From Hyphomicrobiales bacterium (GTDB taxonomy: Bacteria; Pseudomonadota; Alphaproteobacteria; Rhizobiales; Xanthobacteraceae), in contig JAFKKG010000008.1 in NCBI GenBank assembly GCA_017305715.1, forward strand, positions 186,001 to 250,000: a DNA stretch of 64,000 nt, written 5' to 3'. The position numbers and the translations under genes are program-made. Shown here piece by piece: positions 44,078-53,842 of the stretch (positions are counted from its first letter, which is position 1; each line of letters begins with the position of its first letter). Below the pieces are notes generated by a model. The model did no database searches. It worked only from the letters and a program-made list of their open reading frames with translations, and was not told where the DNA came from.

Positions 44078-44815
44078 ACAAACGTCAGCATCAAGACAGC
44101 CAAACGAATCTTCGAAGTCCTCGAATATTTCGAGGATGTGAAGCGGCCGATTTCGCTGAAGGAAGTCGCGACGAAATGTGACTATCCCACCTCCAGCGCC
44201 GCGGCGTTGCTGAAGAGCATGGCGATGTTGGGATACCTGTTTTACGACAGCTACAATCGCACCTACATGCCGACGATGCGGATCGCCCAGATGGGCAGAT
44301 GGCTGGATGCCGGCCTGTTCGGCGACAGCGCCATCCTTGCGCTTGTCGACTTTGTCCATGGCAAGCTGGATGAACTCGTCAGCATCAGCACGCAGTCCGA
44401 TCTGCATGCTCAATACATTCACTGCCTGCAAACCGGCAAACGTCTGCGATTCGAAGTAAAGCCCGGCGAAGTCCGGCCGCTTGCGATCAGTGGAATTGGC
44501 CGCACGCTGCTCAGCGGTCACACCGACGTCGAGATCGCCCGGCTGCTGCGCCGCATAAATGCCGTCTGTCCTCCGGAAGAACACTTCGAACTGAATGCGC
44601 TGATGAAGATCATCAATGGCATCCGACGTGACGGCTACATGTTCTCCAAGCACGTCGTCGTTCAGGACGCAGGGGTGATTGCCGTCCTGCTGCCAAAGCG
44701 CGATTTCGGACGCGACCTCGTCCTTGGTGTCGGCGGACCGGTATCTCGCCTCGAGGAGCGACAAGACGAGATCCTGGCTTGTATCCGCGAAGGTATCGCG
44801 CGGTTACTGAAGTGA
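44075..44815 (+). CDS. IclR-family transcriptional regulator
   Basis: A 246-residue regulator: N-terminal winged helix-turn-helix (about 8-60, ISLKEVATKCDYPTSSAAALLKSM) and a C-terminal GAF-like effector domain (about 80-240). Divergent from the amidohydrolase/CoA-transferase/OYE operon. It likely controls that operon in response to its substrate or a breakdown product. Start codon lies inside an AT-rich repeated site with no good ribosome site. Confidence 0.88.
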   Translation: MTNVSIKTAKRIFEVLEYFEDVKRPISLKEVATKCDYPTSSAAALLKSMAMLGYLFYDSYNRTYMPTMRIAQMGRWLDAGLFGDSAILALVDFVHGKLDELVSISTQSDLHAQYIHCLQTGKRLRFEVKPGEVRPLAISGIGRTLLSGHTDVEIARLLRRINAVCPPEEHFELNALMKIINGIRRDGYMFSKHVVVQDAGVIAVLLPKRDFGRDLVLGVGGPVSRLEERQDEILACIREGIARLLK

Positions 44816-44832
44816 CATGCCGCGTGCCCGGA

Positions 44833-45711
44833 CTACTCGACCGGCACCACGTCCACCGCCACCGCGAGCTTCTGCTTGCGGGAGCCGACGATGATGCCGT
44901 CGACCGGCGAGACGTCGGAGAAGTCGCGCCCGACCGCTAGAATGATGTGGTCGTTCTCGACCAGGAGGTCGTTGGTCGGATCGAACCCGATCCAGCCGAT
45001 CCCGGCTCCGCACCACACCGAGACCCAGGCGTGGGTGGCGTCGGCGCCCTGCAGGCGCGGCTGGCCCGCCGGCGGATAGGTGCGCAGATAGCCGCTGACA
45101 TAGGCGGCCGGCAGCCCGAGGCCGCGCAGGCCTGCGATCATCACATGGGCGAAATCCTGGCAAACGCCGTGGCGCTTCTCGAACACTTCCCTGAGCGGGG
45201 TCGAAATCACGGTGGCCTTCGGATCATATCTGAAGTCGCGGCGGATGCGGTGCATCAGGTCGACGGCTCCTGTGAGAACGCCCTGCCCGTTCGGAAAGCT
45301 TAGCCCGGCGTAAGCCGTGACCGGCCCAAGCACCGGCACCAGCGAACTGGCAAAGACATAGCCGACCGGCGAGGCCGGGCCGAGGCTCGAAGCTTCGAAG
45401 GCGATGTCGCGGACGCTCTCCCATGGCGGGCTGGGTGTGGTGCGGCCTGGCGCCTGCCGCGAGACCGACACCCGCGAGCGGGAATCGATCCGCAAGGTGC
45501 GATGCGCGGCCTCGATCAGCACGCTCTCGGTATGGGTACCGAAGAAATCCCGCCGTGTCGTCCGCTCCGCCGGTTTGGGGCGGATCTCGACGGCGTGCGA
45601 GACCAGTTGCTGGCCGTCGCCGCTGCGCGGCTCCAGCCGCAGCGAGCAGCGCGCAAAACTCACCGGGCTCTCATAGCTGTAGGTCGTGACGTGACGGATA
45701 TCGTAGATCAC
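44833..45711 (-). CDS. Transglutaminase-like cysteine protease domain protein
   Basis: A 292-residue protein with an N-terminal transglutaminase-associated beta domain and a core catalytic triad Cys184 (HGVCQDFAHVM), His227 (DATHAWV) and Asp244 (IGFDPTND). Last gene of the three-gene operon; its GTG start overlaps the previous stop (GTGA). Likely acts on peptide or amide bonds as a hydrolase or acyl-transferase. No signal peptide. Confidence 0.88.
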   Translation of the reverse strand: MIYDIRHVTTYSYESPVSFARCSLRLEPRSGDGQQLVSHAVEIRPKPAERTTRRDFFGTHTESVLIEAAHRTLRIDSRSRVSVSRQAPGRTTPSPPWESVRDIAFEASSLGPASPVGYVFASSLVPVLGPVTAYAGLSFPNGQGVLTGAVDLMHRIRRDFRYDPKATVISTPLREVFEKRHGVCQDFAHVMIAGLRGLGLPAAYVSGYLRTYPPAGQPRLQGADATHAWVSVWCGAGIGWIGFDPTNDLLVENDHIILAVGRDFSDVSPVDGIIVGSRKQKLAVAVDVVPVE

Positions 45712-48239
45712 GCGAGGCCCGTCAGCTTCTCCGGCCGGCTCGCATTGGGTCCGTGCGGGAAGTAATGCAGGCCGATGGCGTCGGCGAGATTGAGCAGGTC
45801 CTGCTCCAGCGCGAACAGCGCCTTGACGTCGAGCGCCGAGGCCTCCGCCGTCGTCAGCGTCGCCTGCAGGGCCACCGCCAGCCGCTGCGGCCGCTCGATC
45901 AGGCCGTGCTCCTTGAGGCTCGGCAGGCTCGCAATGTGCTCGTTGAGGGCCGCCACCTGGAACGCGACCGAACGCGGATTATACGGATCGAGCACCGCCA
46001 GATCCCGCACCGGCGCCAGCGCCGGCCCGACCAGATAGCGCGAACGATAGGTGATCTGGCAATCCACCAGCGTCAAGAGGACGTCGAGGTCCTCTTCGCC
46101 GGCCTCGTCGTAAGCGAACTGGCGGGCGAACCGGGCGGTGTTGATGGCGCGCTCGGCGCGACGGCCCATTTCAAGGAAGCGCCAGCCGGCGGCGCGGTTC
46201 ATGTTCTCCTGCGCGAGCCCGGCAAAGCTCGCCAGTTCCTGCAGCGTCAGCTCGGCGGCGCTGACGACCCCGTCATCGTCATGCACGGCCAGTGCCATGC
46301 GATCGACCATTTCGGTGATGACCTGCCAGGCATCGGGCGACAGCCGCTCCCGCAACGAGGTCGCGGTGCGCTGTGCCGACCGCAACAGCGACAGCGCCGA
46401 GCCGAACTTTTCCGCACTTTGCAGCGCCTCGGCGGCCACCTTGGCCGAATTGGTCCGGCTCGCCTGCGAGGCGGCGCCCCAGGTCACCAGGAGCCGCTGG
46501 ATGCGTTCGACCGAATGCAGCGCCGTCGATGCGCCCGCTGCGGCCGCCGACATGCCCTTGCCCGGATCGCGCCCCGAGGTGCCGAGCGCGCGGATCAGCC
46601 GCAGCGTCGCCTCGGCGCGTTCGAGATAGCGGCCGAGCCAGAACAGATTGTCGGCAGCGCGGCTCGGCACCACGCCGGCGATGCGCTTGATCCGCACGGT
46701 GTCGACCGCCGGCAGCAGCGTCGAGACCGGAATCGCCTTGTCGGAGACCACCCAGACGTCGGCCGACCGCGCGCCGTCGCCCATCGATACGGCGCGGGCA
46801 TCGGGCTCGTCGGCGATCCGGCAAAAACCGCCGGGCAGGATGGTCCAGCCATTCGGGGTAGCGGCGGCAAAGACCCGCAGCACGAACGGCCGTGGCGTGA
46901 TCCGCCCCTGTTCCCAGGTCGGCGTCGTCGACAACCGCACCAGTTCCTGCCCGACATAATCGATGCCGCGGTCCGCGATCGCGTTGCGAAGCCGCTCGCG
47001 CTCGGACGGCGACAACTCGCCCGCGAGCACCGGTCCATGGCCCGGAAAGCCCGGCACGGCCCGGCCATAGGCGCCTTCGATGGCGAAATCGTCGAGCCGC
47101 GACAGCACCTCCTCGCGCGCCGATTTCTGGCCGCACCACCAGGTCGCGATGTGCGGCATCAGCAAGTCCTCGCCGAGCAGGCAGCGGCACAGATTGGGCA
47201 GGAAGCCCAGCAGCGCCCGCGCCTCCAGCACGCCGGAGCCCGGCATGTTGGCGACCACGACGCCATGCTTGCGCATCACGTCGATCAGGCCGGGCACGCC
47301 GAGATGCGAGGACGCATCGAGTTCGAGCGGATCGAGGAAATTGGAATCGACGCGGCGCAGCAGCACGTCGAGCCGCTTCAGGCCGGCGACGGTACGGATA
47401 TGGATGCGGTCGCCGCTGACGGCGAGGTCGTCGCCCTCGACCAGCAGGAAGCCGAGATAGCGCGCGATCGTCGCATGCTCGAAATAGGTCTCGTTGAAGG
47501 CGCCCGGTGTCAGCAACCCGATGCGCGGATCGTCGCGATCGGCGCTGGCGCGCAAGCTCTCGCGGAAGGCCTCGAAGAACGGCGCCACGCGTTCGACATT
47601 CATCGACTTGTAGAGATTGGAGAAGGCGCGCGACAGCACCAGGCGGTTCTCCAGCGCGTAGCCGGCACCCGACGGGGCCTGCGTGCGGTCGCTGAGCACC
47701 CACCAGCGGCCATCGGGGCCGCGGCCGACATCGGCGGCGTAGAGATGCAGGTACCGCCCGCCCGGCGGTTTCATGCCGCACACCGCGCGCAGATATTCGT
47801 TGCTGCCGGCAATCGCCGCAGCCGGCACCGCGCCGTCGGCGACCAGCCGGCCCTCGCCGTAGAGGTCGCGCAGCGTCATTTCGAGCAACTGCGCGCGCTG
47901 GGCGATGCCCGCGGTCAGTTGCTTCCAGTCGGTCTCGTCGATGATGAGCGGCAAATGGCTGAGCGGCCATAGCCGGTCGGCGGTCTCGCCCGGCGCGCGG
48001 TAGGTGACGCCGGCCTCCCGCAAATGACGGTCCGCCGAAGCGAATCGCCGCTCGATATCGGCGGGCGCGAGCGCGGCAAAGGCGTCGAAAAACCGGGCCC
48101 AGGCCGCCCGCGGCGCGCCGTCCGGGCCGATATATTCGTCGGGAATTCCGGGCAGCCGCGCATAATCGCGGGTCCATTGCGCCATCCGGCGCTGTCCCGG
48201 CCGGGTCTTGTGGTCCTGACTGCCGGCTTGCCCCGTCAT
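45708..48239 (-). CDS. Circularly permuted ATP-grasp / alpha-E domain protein (DUF404/407 and DUF403 type)
   Basis: An 843-residue two-part protein. The first half (to about 480) is a circularly permuted ATP-grasp ligase: GRGPDGRWWVLSDRTQAPSGAGYALENR and VDSNFLDPLELDASSHLGVPGLIDVMRKHGVVVANMPGSG-like loops are typical. The second half (about 510-835) is the helical alpha-E domain. Together they are thought to form a peptide/amide ligase. ATG 48239 has GGAGAG 5 bases upstream; a GTG at 48260 is closer to the previous stop but poorly spaced. Middle gene of the transglutaminase operon. Substrate unknown. Confidence 0.88.
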   Translation of the reverse strand: MTGQAGSQDHKTRPGQRRMAQWTRDYARLPGIPDEYIGPDGAPRAAWARFFDAFAALAPADIERRFASADRHLREAGVTYRAPGETADRLWPLSHLPLIIDETDWKQLTAGIAQRAQLLEMTLRDLYGEGRLVADGAVPAAAIAGSNEYLRAVCGMKPPGGRYLHLYAADVGRGPDGRWWVLSDRTQAPSGAGYALENRLVLSRAFSNLYKSMNVERVAPFFEAFRESLRASADRDDPRIGLLTPGAFNETYFEHATIARYLGFLLVEGDDLAVSGDRIHIRTVAGLKRLDVLLRRVDSNFLDPLELDASSHLGVPGLIDVMRKHGVVVANMPGSGVLEARALLGFLPNLCRCLLGEDLLMPHIATWWCGQKSAREEVLSRLDDFAIEGAYGRAVPGFPGHGPVLAGELSPSERERLRNAIADRGIDYVGQELVRLSTTPTWEQGRITPRPFVLRVFAAATPNGWTILPGGFCRIADEPDARAVSMGDGARSADVWVVSDKAIPVSTLLPAVDTVRIKRIAGVVPSRAADNLFWLGRYLERAEATLRLIRALGTSGRDPGKGMSAAAAGASTALHSVERIQRLLVTWGAASQASRTNSAKVAAEALQSAEKFGSALSLLRSAQRTATSLRERLSPDAWQVITEMVDRMALAVHDDDGVVSAAELTLQELASFAGLAQENMNRAAGWRFLEMGRRAERAINTARFARQFAYDEAGEEDLDVLLTLVDCQITYRSRYLVGPALAPVRDLAVLDPYNPRSVAFQVAALNEHIASLPSLKEHGLIERPQRLAVALQATLTTAEASALDVKALFALEQDLLNLADAIGLHYFPHGPNASRPEKLTGLA

Positions 48240-48262
48240 CCGACTCTCCGATTGACGCACCT

Positions 48263-51200
48263 TTAGTGCCGGAGCGGCGTCCTCAAGTCGAGCGTCAAGG
48301 GAAATTCAATTGTGCGTTCCTCGGGCGGCGGCTCGATCTTGCCCGGGGTGTGGCCGTGGTCCTGAAACCGGGCCAGCCGCCGCGCCTCGGCCTCATAGGA
48401 ATTGACCGGCTTGGTGTCATAGGAACGGCCACCGGGATGGGCGACATGATAGACGCAGCCGCCGAGCGAGCGGCCGTTCCAGGTATCAATTAAATCAAAT
48501 GTCAGCGGCGCGTGGACCGGAATGGTCGGATGCAGGCCGGACGCCGGTTGCCAGGCCTTGAACCGGACGCCCGCGACCGCTTCGCCGGAACGGCCGGTCG
48601 CCGTCATCGGCATCCGCCTTCCGTTGCAGGTGACGACGTGGCGGCCTTCGACGAAGCCCGACGCCTTGACCTGCAACCGCTCGACCGACGAATCGACATA
48701 GCGCACGGTGCCGCCGGCCGAGCCTTCTTCGCCCAGCACATGCCAGGGCTCCAGCGCCTGGCGCAGTTCCAGCGACACGCCGCCATGATGGACACGGCCG
48801 AACACCGGAAAGCGAAACTCGAGCTGGGCGGCATACCACTCCGGCGAGAATTCGTAGCCGGACGGCTTGAGCTCCTCGAGCACGCCCAAAAAATCCTCCC
48901 AGAGGAAATGCGGCAGCATGAAGCGATCGTGCAACGTGGTGCCCCAGCGCACGAACTGGCCCTGTTGCGGCTCGCGCCACATTTTTGCTATCAGCGCCCG
49001 GATCAGCAACTGCTGGGCCAGCGACATGCGCGGATCGGGCGGCATTTCCAGCGCGCGAAACTCGACGAGACCAAGCCGGCCGGTCGGTCCATCCGGGGAA
49101 TAAAGCTTGTCGATGCAGATTTCGGCGCGATGGGTATTGCCGGTGATATCGACGAGGATATGCCGGAACAGCCGGTCGACCAGCCACAGCGGCGCCTCGA
49201 TGCCGGGCGGCGGCACATGCGCCAGCGCGATTTCGAGTTCATAGAGCCCGTCATGGCGGGCTTCGTCGATGCGCGGCGCCTGGCTGGTCGGGCCGATGAA
49301 CATGCCCGAAAACAGATAGGACAGTGAGGGATGGCGCTGCCAGTACAGCACCAGACTCTTCAACAGATCCGGCCGGCGCAGGAACGGCGAATCCTGCGGC
49401 GTGCTGCCGCCGACCACGACGTGATTGCCGCCACCGGTGCCGGTGTGGCGGCCGTCGACCAGGAAGCGGTTGGCGCCGAGCCGCGTCTTGGCGGCGTCCT
49501 CGTAGAGGCCGAAGGTGATATCGACCGCCTCGCGCCAGCTCTGCGCCGGCTGGATGTTGATCTCGATCACGCCGGGATCGGGCGTCACCTTGATCACCTC
49601 GACGCGCGGATCGTAAGGCGGCGAATAGCCCTCGACGTGAACCTGCACTTGCAGTTCTTCGGCGGTCGCCTCGATCGCCGTGATCAATTCCAGATAATCA
49701 TCGACCTTCTCGACCGGCGGCATGAAGGCGCAGAGGATGCCATCGCGGATTTCGATCGACATCGCGGTGCGCACGGGTTCGAGTTTCGGTTTTTCCCTGA
49801 CCTTCGCGTCCTCGGTCTTGTCCTTCGCCTCGGATGCGGGCAAATCGTCGCGCGGCTCCATCGGATCCTGCTCGACGATGTAGGGATATTCTTCCGGCGG
49901 AATGTGCTCGAGCGAGCCGATCGGCAGCCGCAGGCCGAGCGGAGAATCGCCGGGAAACAGGAACAAATGACCGCGCCTGATCTTCCAGTGTTCGCTGCGC
50001 CAGTTTCCGGGCGGGTGCCTGAACGCCTCGTTCCAGCGCTGCATCGGCAGCACGTAACCCTTGGGCCTGTTCAGTCCCTGATCAAAGACCCGGGCCATCC
50101 GTGAGCGCTCTTCGGGATCGGCCAGTCTGGAATCGCTGGGATCGACATTGACCGGAAGCGCGGCCTCCTTCTGCAGCCAATGCGCGGTGTCTTCGTACGC
50201 GGGCAGCACGTAGTCGGCAGCGAGCCCGAGCCTTTGCGCAATGCCTTTGGCAAAGCGTTCGGCCTCCGCGATGTCGGCCTTGCGCGCATTGTCGATGCTC
50301 GCGATCAAATCGGCGTTCTTCCAGATCGGCACGCCGTCCTTGCGCCAATAGAGCCCGAACGCCCAGCGTGGCAGGGTTTCGCCCGGATACCATTTGCCCT
50401 GCCCGTAATGCAGCAGCCCGCCGGGCGCGAAACGCGCGCGCAATTTGCGGATCAGATCGTCCGCGAGGGTGCGCTTGGTCGGTCCGACCGCCGCGATATT
50501 CCATTCCGCCGATTCCAGATCGTCGACCGAGACGAACGTCGGCTCGCCGCCCATCGTCAGCCGCACGTCGTCTTTCCTGAGATCGGCATCGACGGTTTCG
50601 CCCAATGCATCGAGCCGCGACCAGGATTCGTCGGAGAACGGCCGCGTGATCCGCGGCGCCTCGCGGATGCGCTTGACGCTCATCTCGAAGCCGAACTCGG
50701 TATTGGCAAAGCCCGCCGTGCCCGAGATCGGCGCCGCCGAGCGATAATGCGGCGTCGCGGCAACCGGAATGTGCCCCTCGCCCGTCAGCATGCCCGAGGT
50801 GACGTCGAACCCGATCCATCCCGCCCCCGGAAGGTAGACTTCCGCCCAGGCGTGCAGATCGGTGAAATCGCTCTCGACTTCGCGCGGGCCTTCGACCGGA
50901 TCGATGTCCGGGCGCAGTTGAATGAGATAGCCAGAGACGAAACGCGCCGCGAGCCCGAGATGCCGAAAAATCTGGATCAGGAGCCAAGCGGAGTCCCGGC
51001 ACGATCCGGAACCGCAGGCCAGTGTCTCCTCCGGCGTCTGGATGCCCGGCTCCATGCGGATGACGTAGCTGATTTTCTTCTGTAGCTGCGCGTTGAGGTC
51101 GACCAGGAAATTGACGGTGCTGTCGGCCTGGCGCGGAATGCCCTTCAGGTAGGCGTCAAACTGCGGGCCTTCGTCCGATGTCGCCAGATAGGGCGCGAGT

Positions 51201-51538
51201 TCGGTCTTCAGATCCGCGCTATACTGAAACGGGAAACTGGTGGCGTAGGGCTCGACGAAGAAGTCGAACGGATTGACCACGGTCATCTCGGTTGAGAAAT
51301 CGACCTCGATCTTCAGCTCGCTTGCCTTCTCCGGAAAGACGAATCGCGCCAGCCAGTTGCCTTGCGGATCCTGCTGCCAGTTCACGAAGTGATTTGCGGG
51401 CGTGACCTTGAGCGAATAGCTCAGGATCGGCGTGCGGGTATGCGGCGCGGGCCGCAGCCGTATGGTTTGCGGGCCGAGATCGATCGGTCGATCGTATTTG
51501 TAGTGCGTGACATGATGTAGTGCGACGAAGATCGACAC
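48263..51538 (-). CDS. Transglutaminase-DUF2126 fusion protein
   Basis: 1091 residues. An N-terminal transglutaminase domain with Cys180 ([10 protein letters not shown]), His229 ([11 protein letters not shown]) and Asp245 (WIGFDVTSG) is followed by a large DUF2126 region (about 300-1080), a member of the carboxylate-amine ligase (glutamine-synthetase-like) superfamily. The start GTG 51538 has GGAG about 10 bases upstream. First gene of the operon. The combination of an amide-forming and an amide-breaking domain in one chain suggests synthesis and trimming of a peptide-like product. Cytosolic by sequence. Confidence 0.9.
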   Translation of the reverse strand: MSIFVALHHVTHYKYDRPIDLGPQTIRLRPAPHTRTPILSYSLKVTPANHFVNWQQDPQGNWLARFVFPEKASELKIEVDFSTEMTVVNPFDFFVEPYATSFPFQYSADLKTELAPYLATSDEGPQFDAYLKGIPRQADSTVNFLVDLNAQLQKKISYVIRMEPGIQTPEETLACGSGSCRDSAWLLIQIFRHLGLAARFVSGYLIQLRPDIDPVEGPREVESDFTDLHAWAEVYLPGAGWIGFDVTSGMLTGEGHIPVAATPHYRSAAPISGTAGFANTEFGFEMSVKRIREAPRITRPFSDESWSRLDALGETVDADLRKDDVRLTMGGEPTFVSVDDLESAEWNIAAVGPTKRTLADDLIRKLRARFAPGGLLHYGQGKWYPGETLPRWAFGLYWRKDGVPIWKNADLIASIDNARKADIAEAERFAKGIAQRLGLAADYVLPAYEDTAHWLQKEAALPVNVDPSDSRLADPEERSRMARVFDQGLNRPKGYVLPMQRWNEAFRHPPGNWRSEHWKIRRGHLFLFPGDSPLGLRLPIGSLEHIPPEEYPYIVEQDPMEPRDDLPASEAKDKTEDAKVREKPKLEPVRTAMSIEIRDGILCAFMPPVEKVDDYLELITAIEATAEELQVQVHVEGYSPPYDPRVEVIKVTPDPGVIEINIQPAQSWREAVDITFGLYEDAAKTRLGANRFLVDGRHTGTGGGNHVVVGGSTPQDSPFLRRPDLLKSLVLYWQRHPSLSYLFSGMFIGPTSQAPRIDEARHDGLYELEIALAHVPPPGIEAPLWLVDRLFRHILVDITGNTHRAEICIDKLYSPDGPTGRLGLVEFRALEMPPDPRMSLAQQLLIRALIAKMWREPQQGQFVRWGTTLHDRFMLPHFLWEDFLGVLEELKPSGYEFSPEWYAAQLEFRFPVFGRVHHGGVSLELRQALEPWHVLGEEGSAGGTVRYVDSSVERLQVKASGFVEGRHVVTCNGRRMPMTATGRSGEAVAGVRFKAWQPASGLHPTIPVHAPLTFDLIDTWNGRSLGGCVYHVAHPGGRSYDTKPVNSYEAEARRLARFQDHGHTPGKIEPPPEERTIEFPLTLDLRTPLRH

Positions 51539-51672
51539 GGACGGGCCACTCCAGCAGCTTTTTTAAGCAGAACACTGGTTCCCGTCGACATCAAGCACTA
51601 ACAACGGGCAGCGGTTGCCCAGGAATTGTCCGCGCGCAACGACAGCCATTGGCGTGAGGTCACCCTTGCCGG

Positions 51673-52176
51673 CTAGCGGCCGATCGCGCCTGATACCTGC
51701 GAGGCAAGCTGCTCGGCCAGCCGGTGATAGCCTTCGGGGGTCAAATGCTGGCCATCGGGCTGATGGGGCAGTCCGCGCAGCATGCCGTTGGGAAGCATGA
51801 TCACCGCGATGCCGCGGGCGCTCAGGCGGCTTTGGATATCCGCCGTGCGATCGGGGCTGCCCTTGCGCCGGTCGTTGCCGCCGGGTTGCAGAATCACCGC
51901 ACTGGTTCCGTTCGGAACCGCCCGGTCCAGGCGTTGCAACATTCCTTCCGTGGTGTCGCCATTGATGCCGGCATTCACCACGCGGATGTTCGATCCCTTC
52001 GCCCGCAAGATCGCTTCGAGTTGCGCCGGGTAAGCCTGATTCCGCGCCACGCCCTTGCCGTAGGTATTGCTCGCACCGAGGGCGACGATGGTTGCCGCGT
52101 CAGCGGAGGTAACGCCGAGACTGAAGGCGGCAAGAAGCGTCAGGCACCCAGCAATTCCGAACCAACGCGCGCGCAT
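51673..52176 (-). CDS. Secreted SGNH/GDSL-type esterase
   Basis: A 167-residue exported hydrolase: signal peptide to about residue 27 (cleavage after SADA), nucleophile Ser in ALGASNTYG (block I), Gly/Asn in INGDTT and GGND (blocks II-III) and Asp/His in DGQHLTP (block V). Like TesA/arylesterase. GGAGGAAAC directly before the ATG. 27 bases after the dehydratase gene on the same strand. Confidence 0.85.
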   Translation of the reverse strand: MRARWFGIAGCLTLLAAFSLGVTSADAATIVALGASNTYGKGVARNQAYPAQLEAILRAKGSNIRVVNAGINGDTTEGMLQRLDRAVPNGTSAVILQPGGNDRRKGSPDRTADIQSRLSARGIAVIMLPNGMLRGLPHQPDGQHLTPEGYHRLAEQLASQVSGAIGR

Positions 52177-52203
52177 GTTTCCTCCGTCAAGGTCGCAGCT
52201 AGT

Positions 52204-53727
52204 TCACATCGTGGCCCCAAGCACCCAGGGCGCGAACTCAGCGCCGCCGAAGTCAAAGCTCTCGCTCTTCGTCGGCTGGCCCGATGCGGTCTTCAGCATC
52301 AGTTCAAAAATGCGCTGGCCGCATTGCTGCACGGTCTCCTCGCCGTCGAGGATGGTGCCGCAATTGACGTCCATGTCGTCTTCCATGCGGGTGTACATCA
52401 GCGTGTTGGTCGCCAGCTTGATCGAGGGCGCGGGCTTGCAGCCGAACACGCTGCCGCGGCCGGTGGTGAAGCAGACGAGGTTGGCACCACCCGCCACCTG
52501 CCCGGTGGCCGCGACCGGATCGTAGCCGGGCGTATCCATGAAGACAAAACCCTTCTTGGTGACGGGCTCCGCATAGTTCAACACGTCGACCAGATTGGTG
52601 GTGCCGGCCTTGGCCATCGCACCCAATGATTTTTCCAGGATCGTGGTGAGCCCGCCGGCCTTGTTGCCGGGGCTCGGATTGGCGTTCATTTCGGCGCCTT
52701 CCCGCTCGGTATATTCCTCCCACCAGCGCATCAGGCCGACGAGTTTTTCGCCGACCTCACGGCTGACCGCGCGGCGCGTCAGGAGATGTTCGGCGCCGTA
52801 GGTTTCGGGCGTCTCGGACAAGATTACCGTGCCGCCGTGCCGCACCAGCAAGTCGCTCGCCGCACCCAGCGCCGGGTTGGCCGAGACGCCGGAATAGCCG
52901 TCCGAGCCACCGCATTGCAGCGCCACCGTCAGTTCGCTCGCCGGCACCGGCTCACGCTTCACCTTGTTCGCGTCGGTCAGCGCTTCCTTTACGAAGGCGA
53001 CGCCGGCCTCGACGGTCTTGCGGGTGCCGCCGACTTCCTGGATGTCCATCGCGCGCAGCCGGCCGGCGAGCTTCTGCTCCTGCATCAAGCCGCCGATCTG
53101 GTTGACCTCGCAGCCGAGGCCGAGCACGATGACGGCGGAGAAATTCGCATGCCGTGCGTAACCGCCGAGCGTGCGACGGAGCAGCGCCAGCGGCTCGTCC
53201 TGCGTCATGCCGCAGCCGGTCTTGTGGGTCAGCGCCACCACGCCGTCGACGTTCGGAAAATCCGCCAGCGGATTGTCGCCGGTGAACGGATTTTTCTTGA
53301 ACATGTCGGCGACGATGCCGGCGACATGCGCGCTGCAATTCACCGAGGTGAGGATGCCGATATAGTTGCGCGTCGCGACCCGCCCGTCGGAACGGCGAAT
53401 GCCCTCGAAGGTCGCCGGCAGATCGAAATTCGGCGTCGGCGTGACGTCGACGCCGAATGCATAGTCCTTGGCGAAATCGCCCATGCCGCAATTCTGGGTA
53501 TGGACATGCTGCCCCGGGGCGATCGGCACCGTCGCAAAGCCGATGATCTGGCCGTAGCGCCGCACCGGCTCGCCCACCGCGATCGGCGTGATCGCCACCT
53601 TGTGGCCGGCGGGAATCCGCTCGACCGTGGTGACGCCCTCGGCCACCACCATGCCGGCCGGCAGGCTGGAGCGGGCGATCAGCACGCCATCATCGGGGTG
53701 CAGGCGGATGACGGGGGCTGGGGCCAT
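52204..53727 (-). CDS. UxaA-family altronate/galactarate dehydratase-like protein
   Basis: A 507-residue iron-dependent sugar-acid dehydratase: an N-terminal SAF domain (about 13-90) and the catalytic UxaA domain, with TSVNCSAHVA, KTGCGM, GLGCE and the C-terminal FTTGRGSVFGCKPAPSIKLATNT. AGGAG is 6 bases before ATG 53727. On this strand it follows the HpcH/HpaI aldolase and Ldh2-family dehydrogenase genes and may dehydrate a sugar acid to a 2-keto-3-deoxy acid for that aldolase. Confidence 0.88.
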   Translation of the reverse strand: MAPAPVIRLHPDDGVLIARSSLPAGMVVAEGVTTVERIPAGHKVAITPIAVGEPVRRYGQIIGFATVPIAPGQHVHTQNCGMGDFAKDYAFGVDVTPTPNFDLPATFEGIRRSDGRVATRNYIGILTSVNCSAHVAGIVADMFKKNPFTGDNPLADFPNVDGVVALTHKTGCGMTQDEPLALLRRTLGGYARHANFSAVIVLGLGCEVNQIGGLMQEQKLAGRLRAMDIQEVGGTRKTVEAGVAFVKEALTDANKVKREPVPASELTVALQCGGSDGYSGVSANPALGAASDLLVRHGGTVILSETPETYGAEHLLTRRAVSREVGEKLVGLMRWWEEYTEREGAEMNANPSPGNKAGGLTTILEKSLGAMAKAGTTNLVDVLNYAEPVTKKGFVFMDTPGYDPVAATGQVAGGANLVCFTTGRGSVFGCKPAPSIKLATNTLMYTRMEDDMDVNCGTILDGEETVQQCGQRIFELMLKTASGQPTKSESFDFGGAEFAPWVLGATM

Positions 53728-53750
53728 GGCAGGTCTCCTGGCTAGAAGTG

Positions 53751-53838
53751 GCGAATAGCGAATGGCGAGTAGCGAATGGTATTACTCCCCTCGCTACTCC
53801 ATCAAACCCTATTCGCCATTCGCTACTCGCTATTCGCG
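53751..53838. repeat. Inverted GCGAATRGCGA repeat
   Basis: The left arm (53751-53779) repeats GCGAATAGCGAATGGCGAGT-type sequence; the right arm (53811-53838) is its near-complement. Together they can form a long imperfect hairpin in the gap between the aldolase and dehydratase genes. Confidence 0.7.
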
Positions 53839-53842
53839 TTAC

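Noticed and set aside
45753-47972. 739-codon frame antisense to the ATP-grasp gene
   Set aside because: Same shadow pattern; the real gene has family motifs and a good ribosome site.
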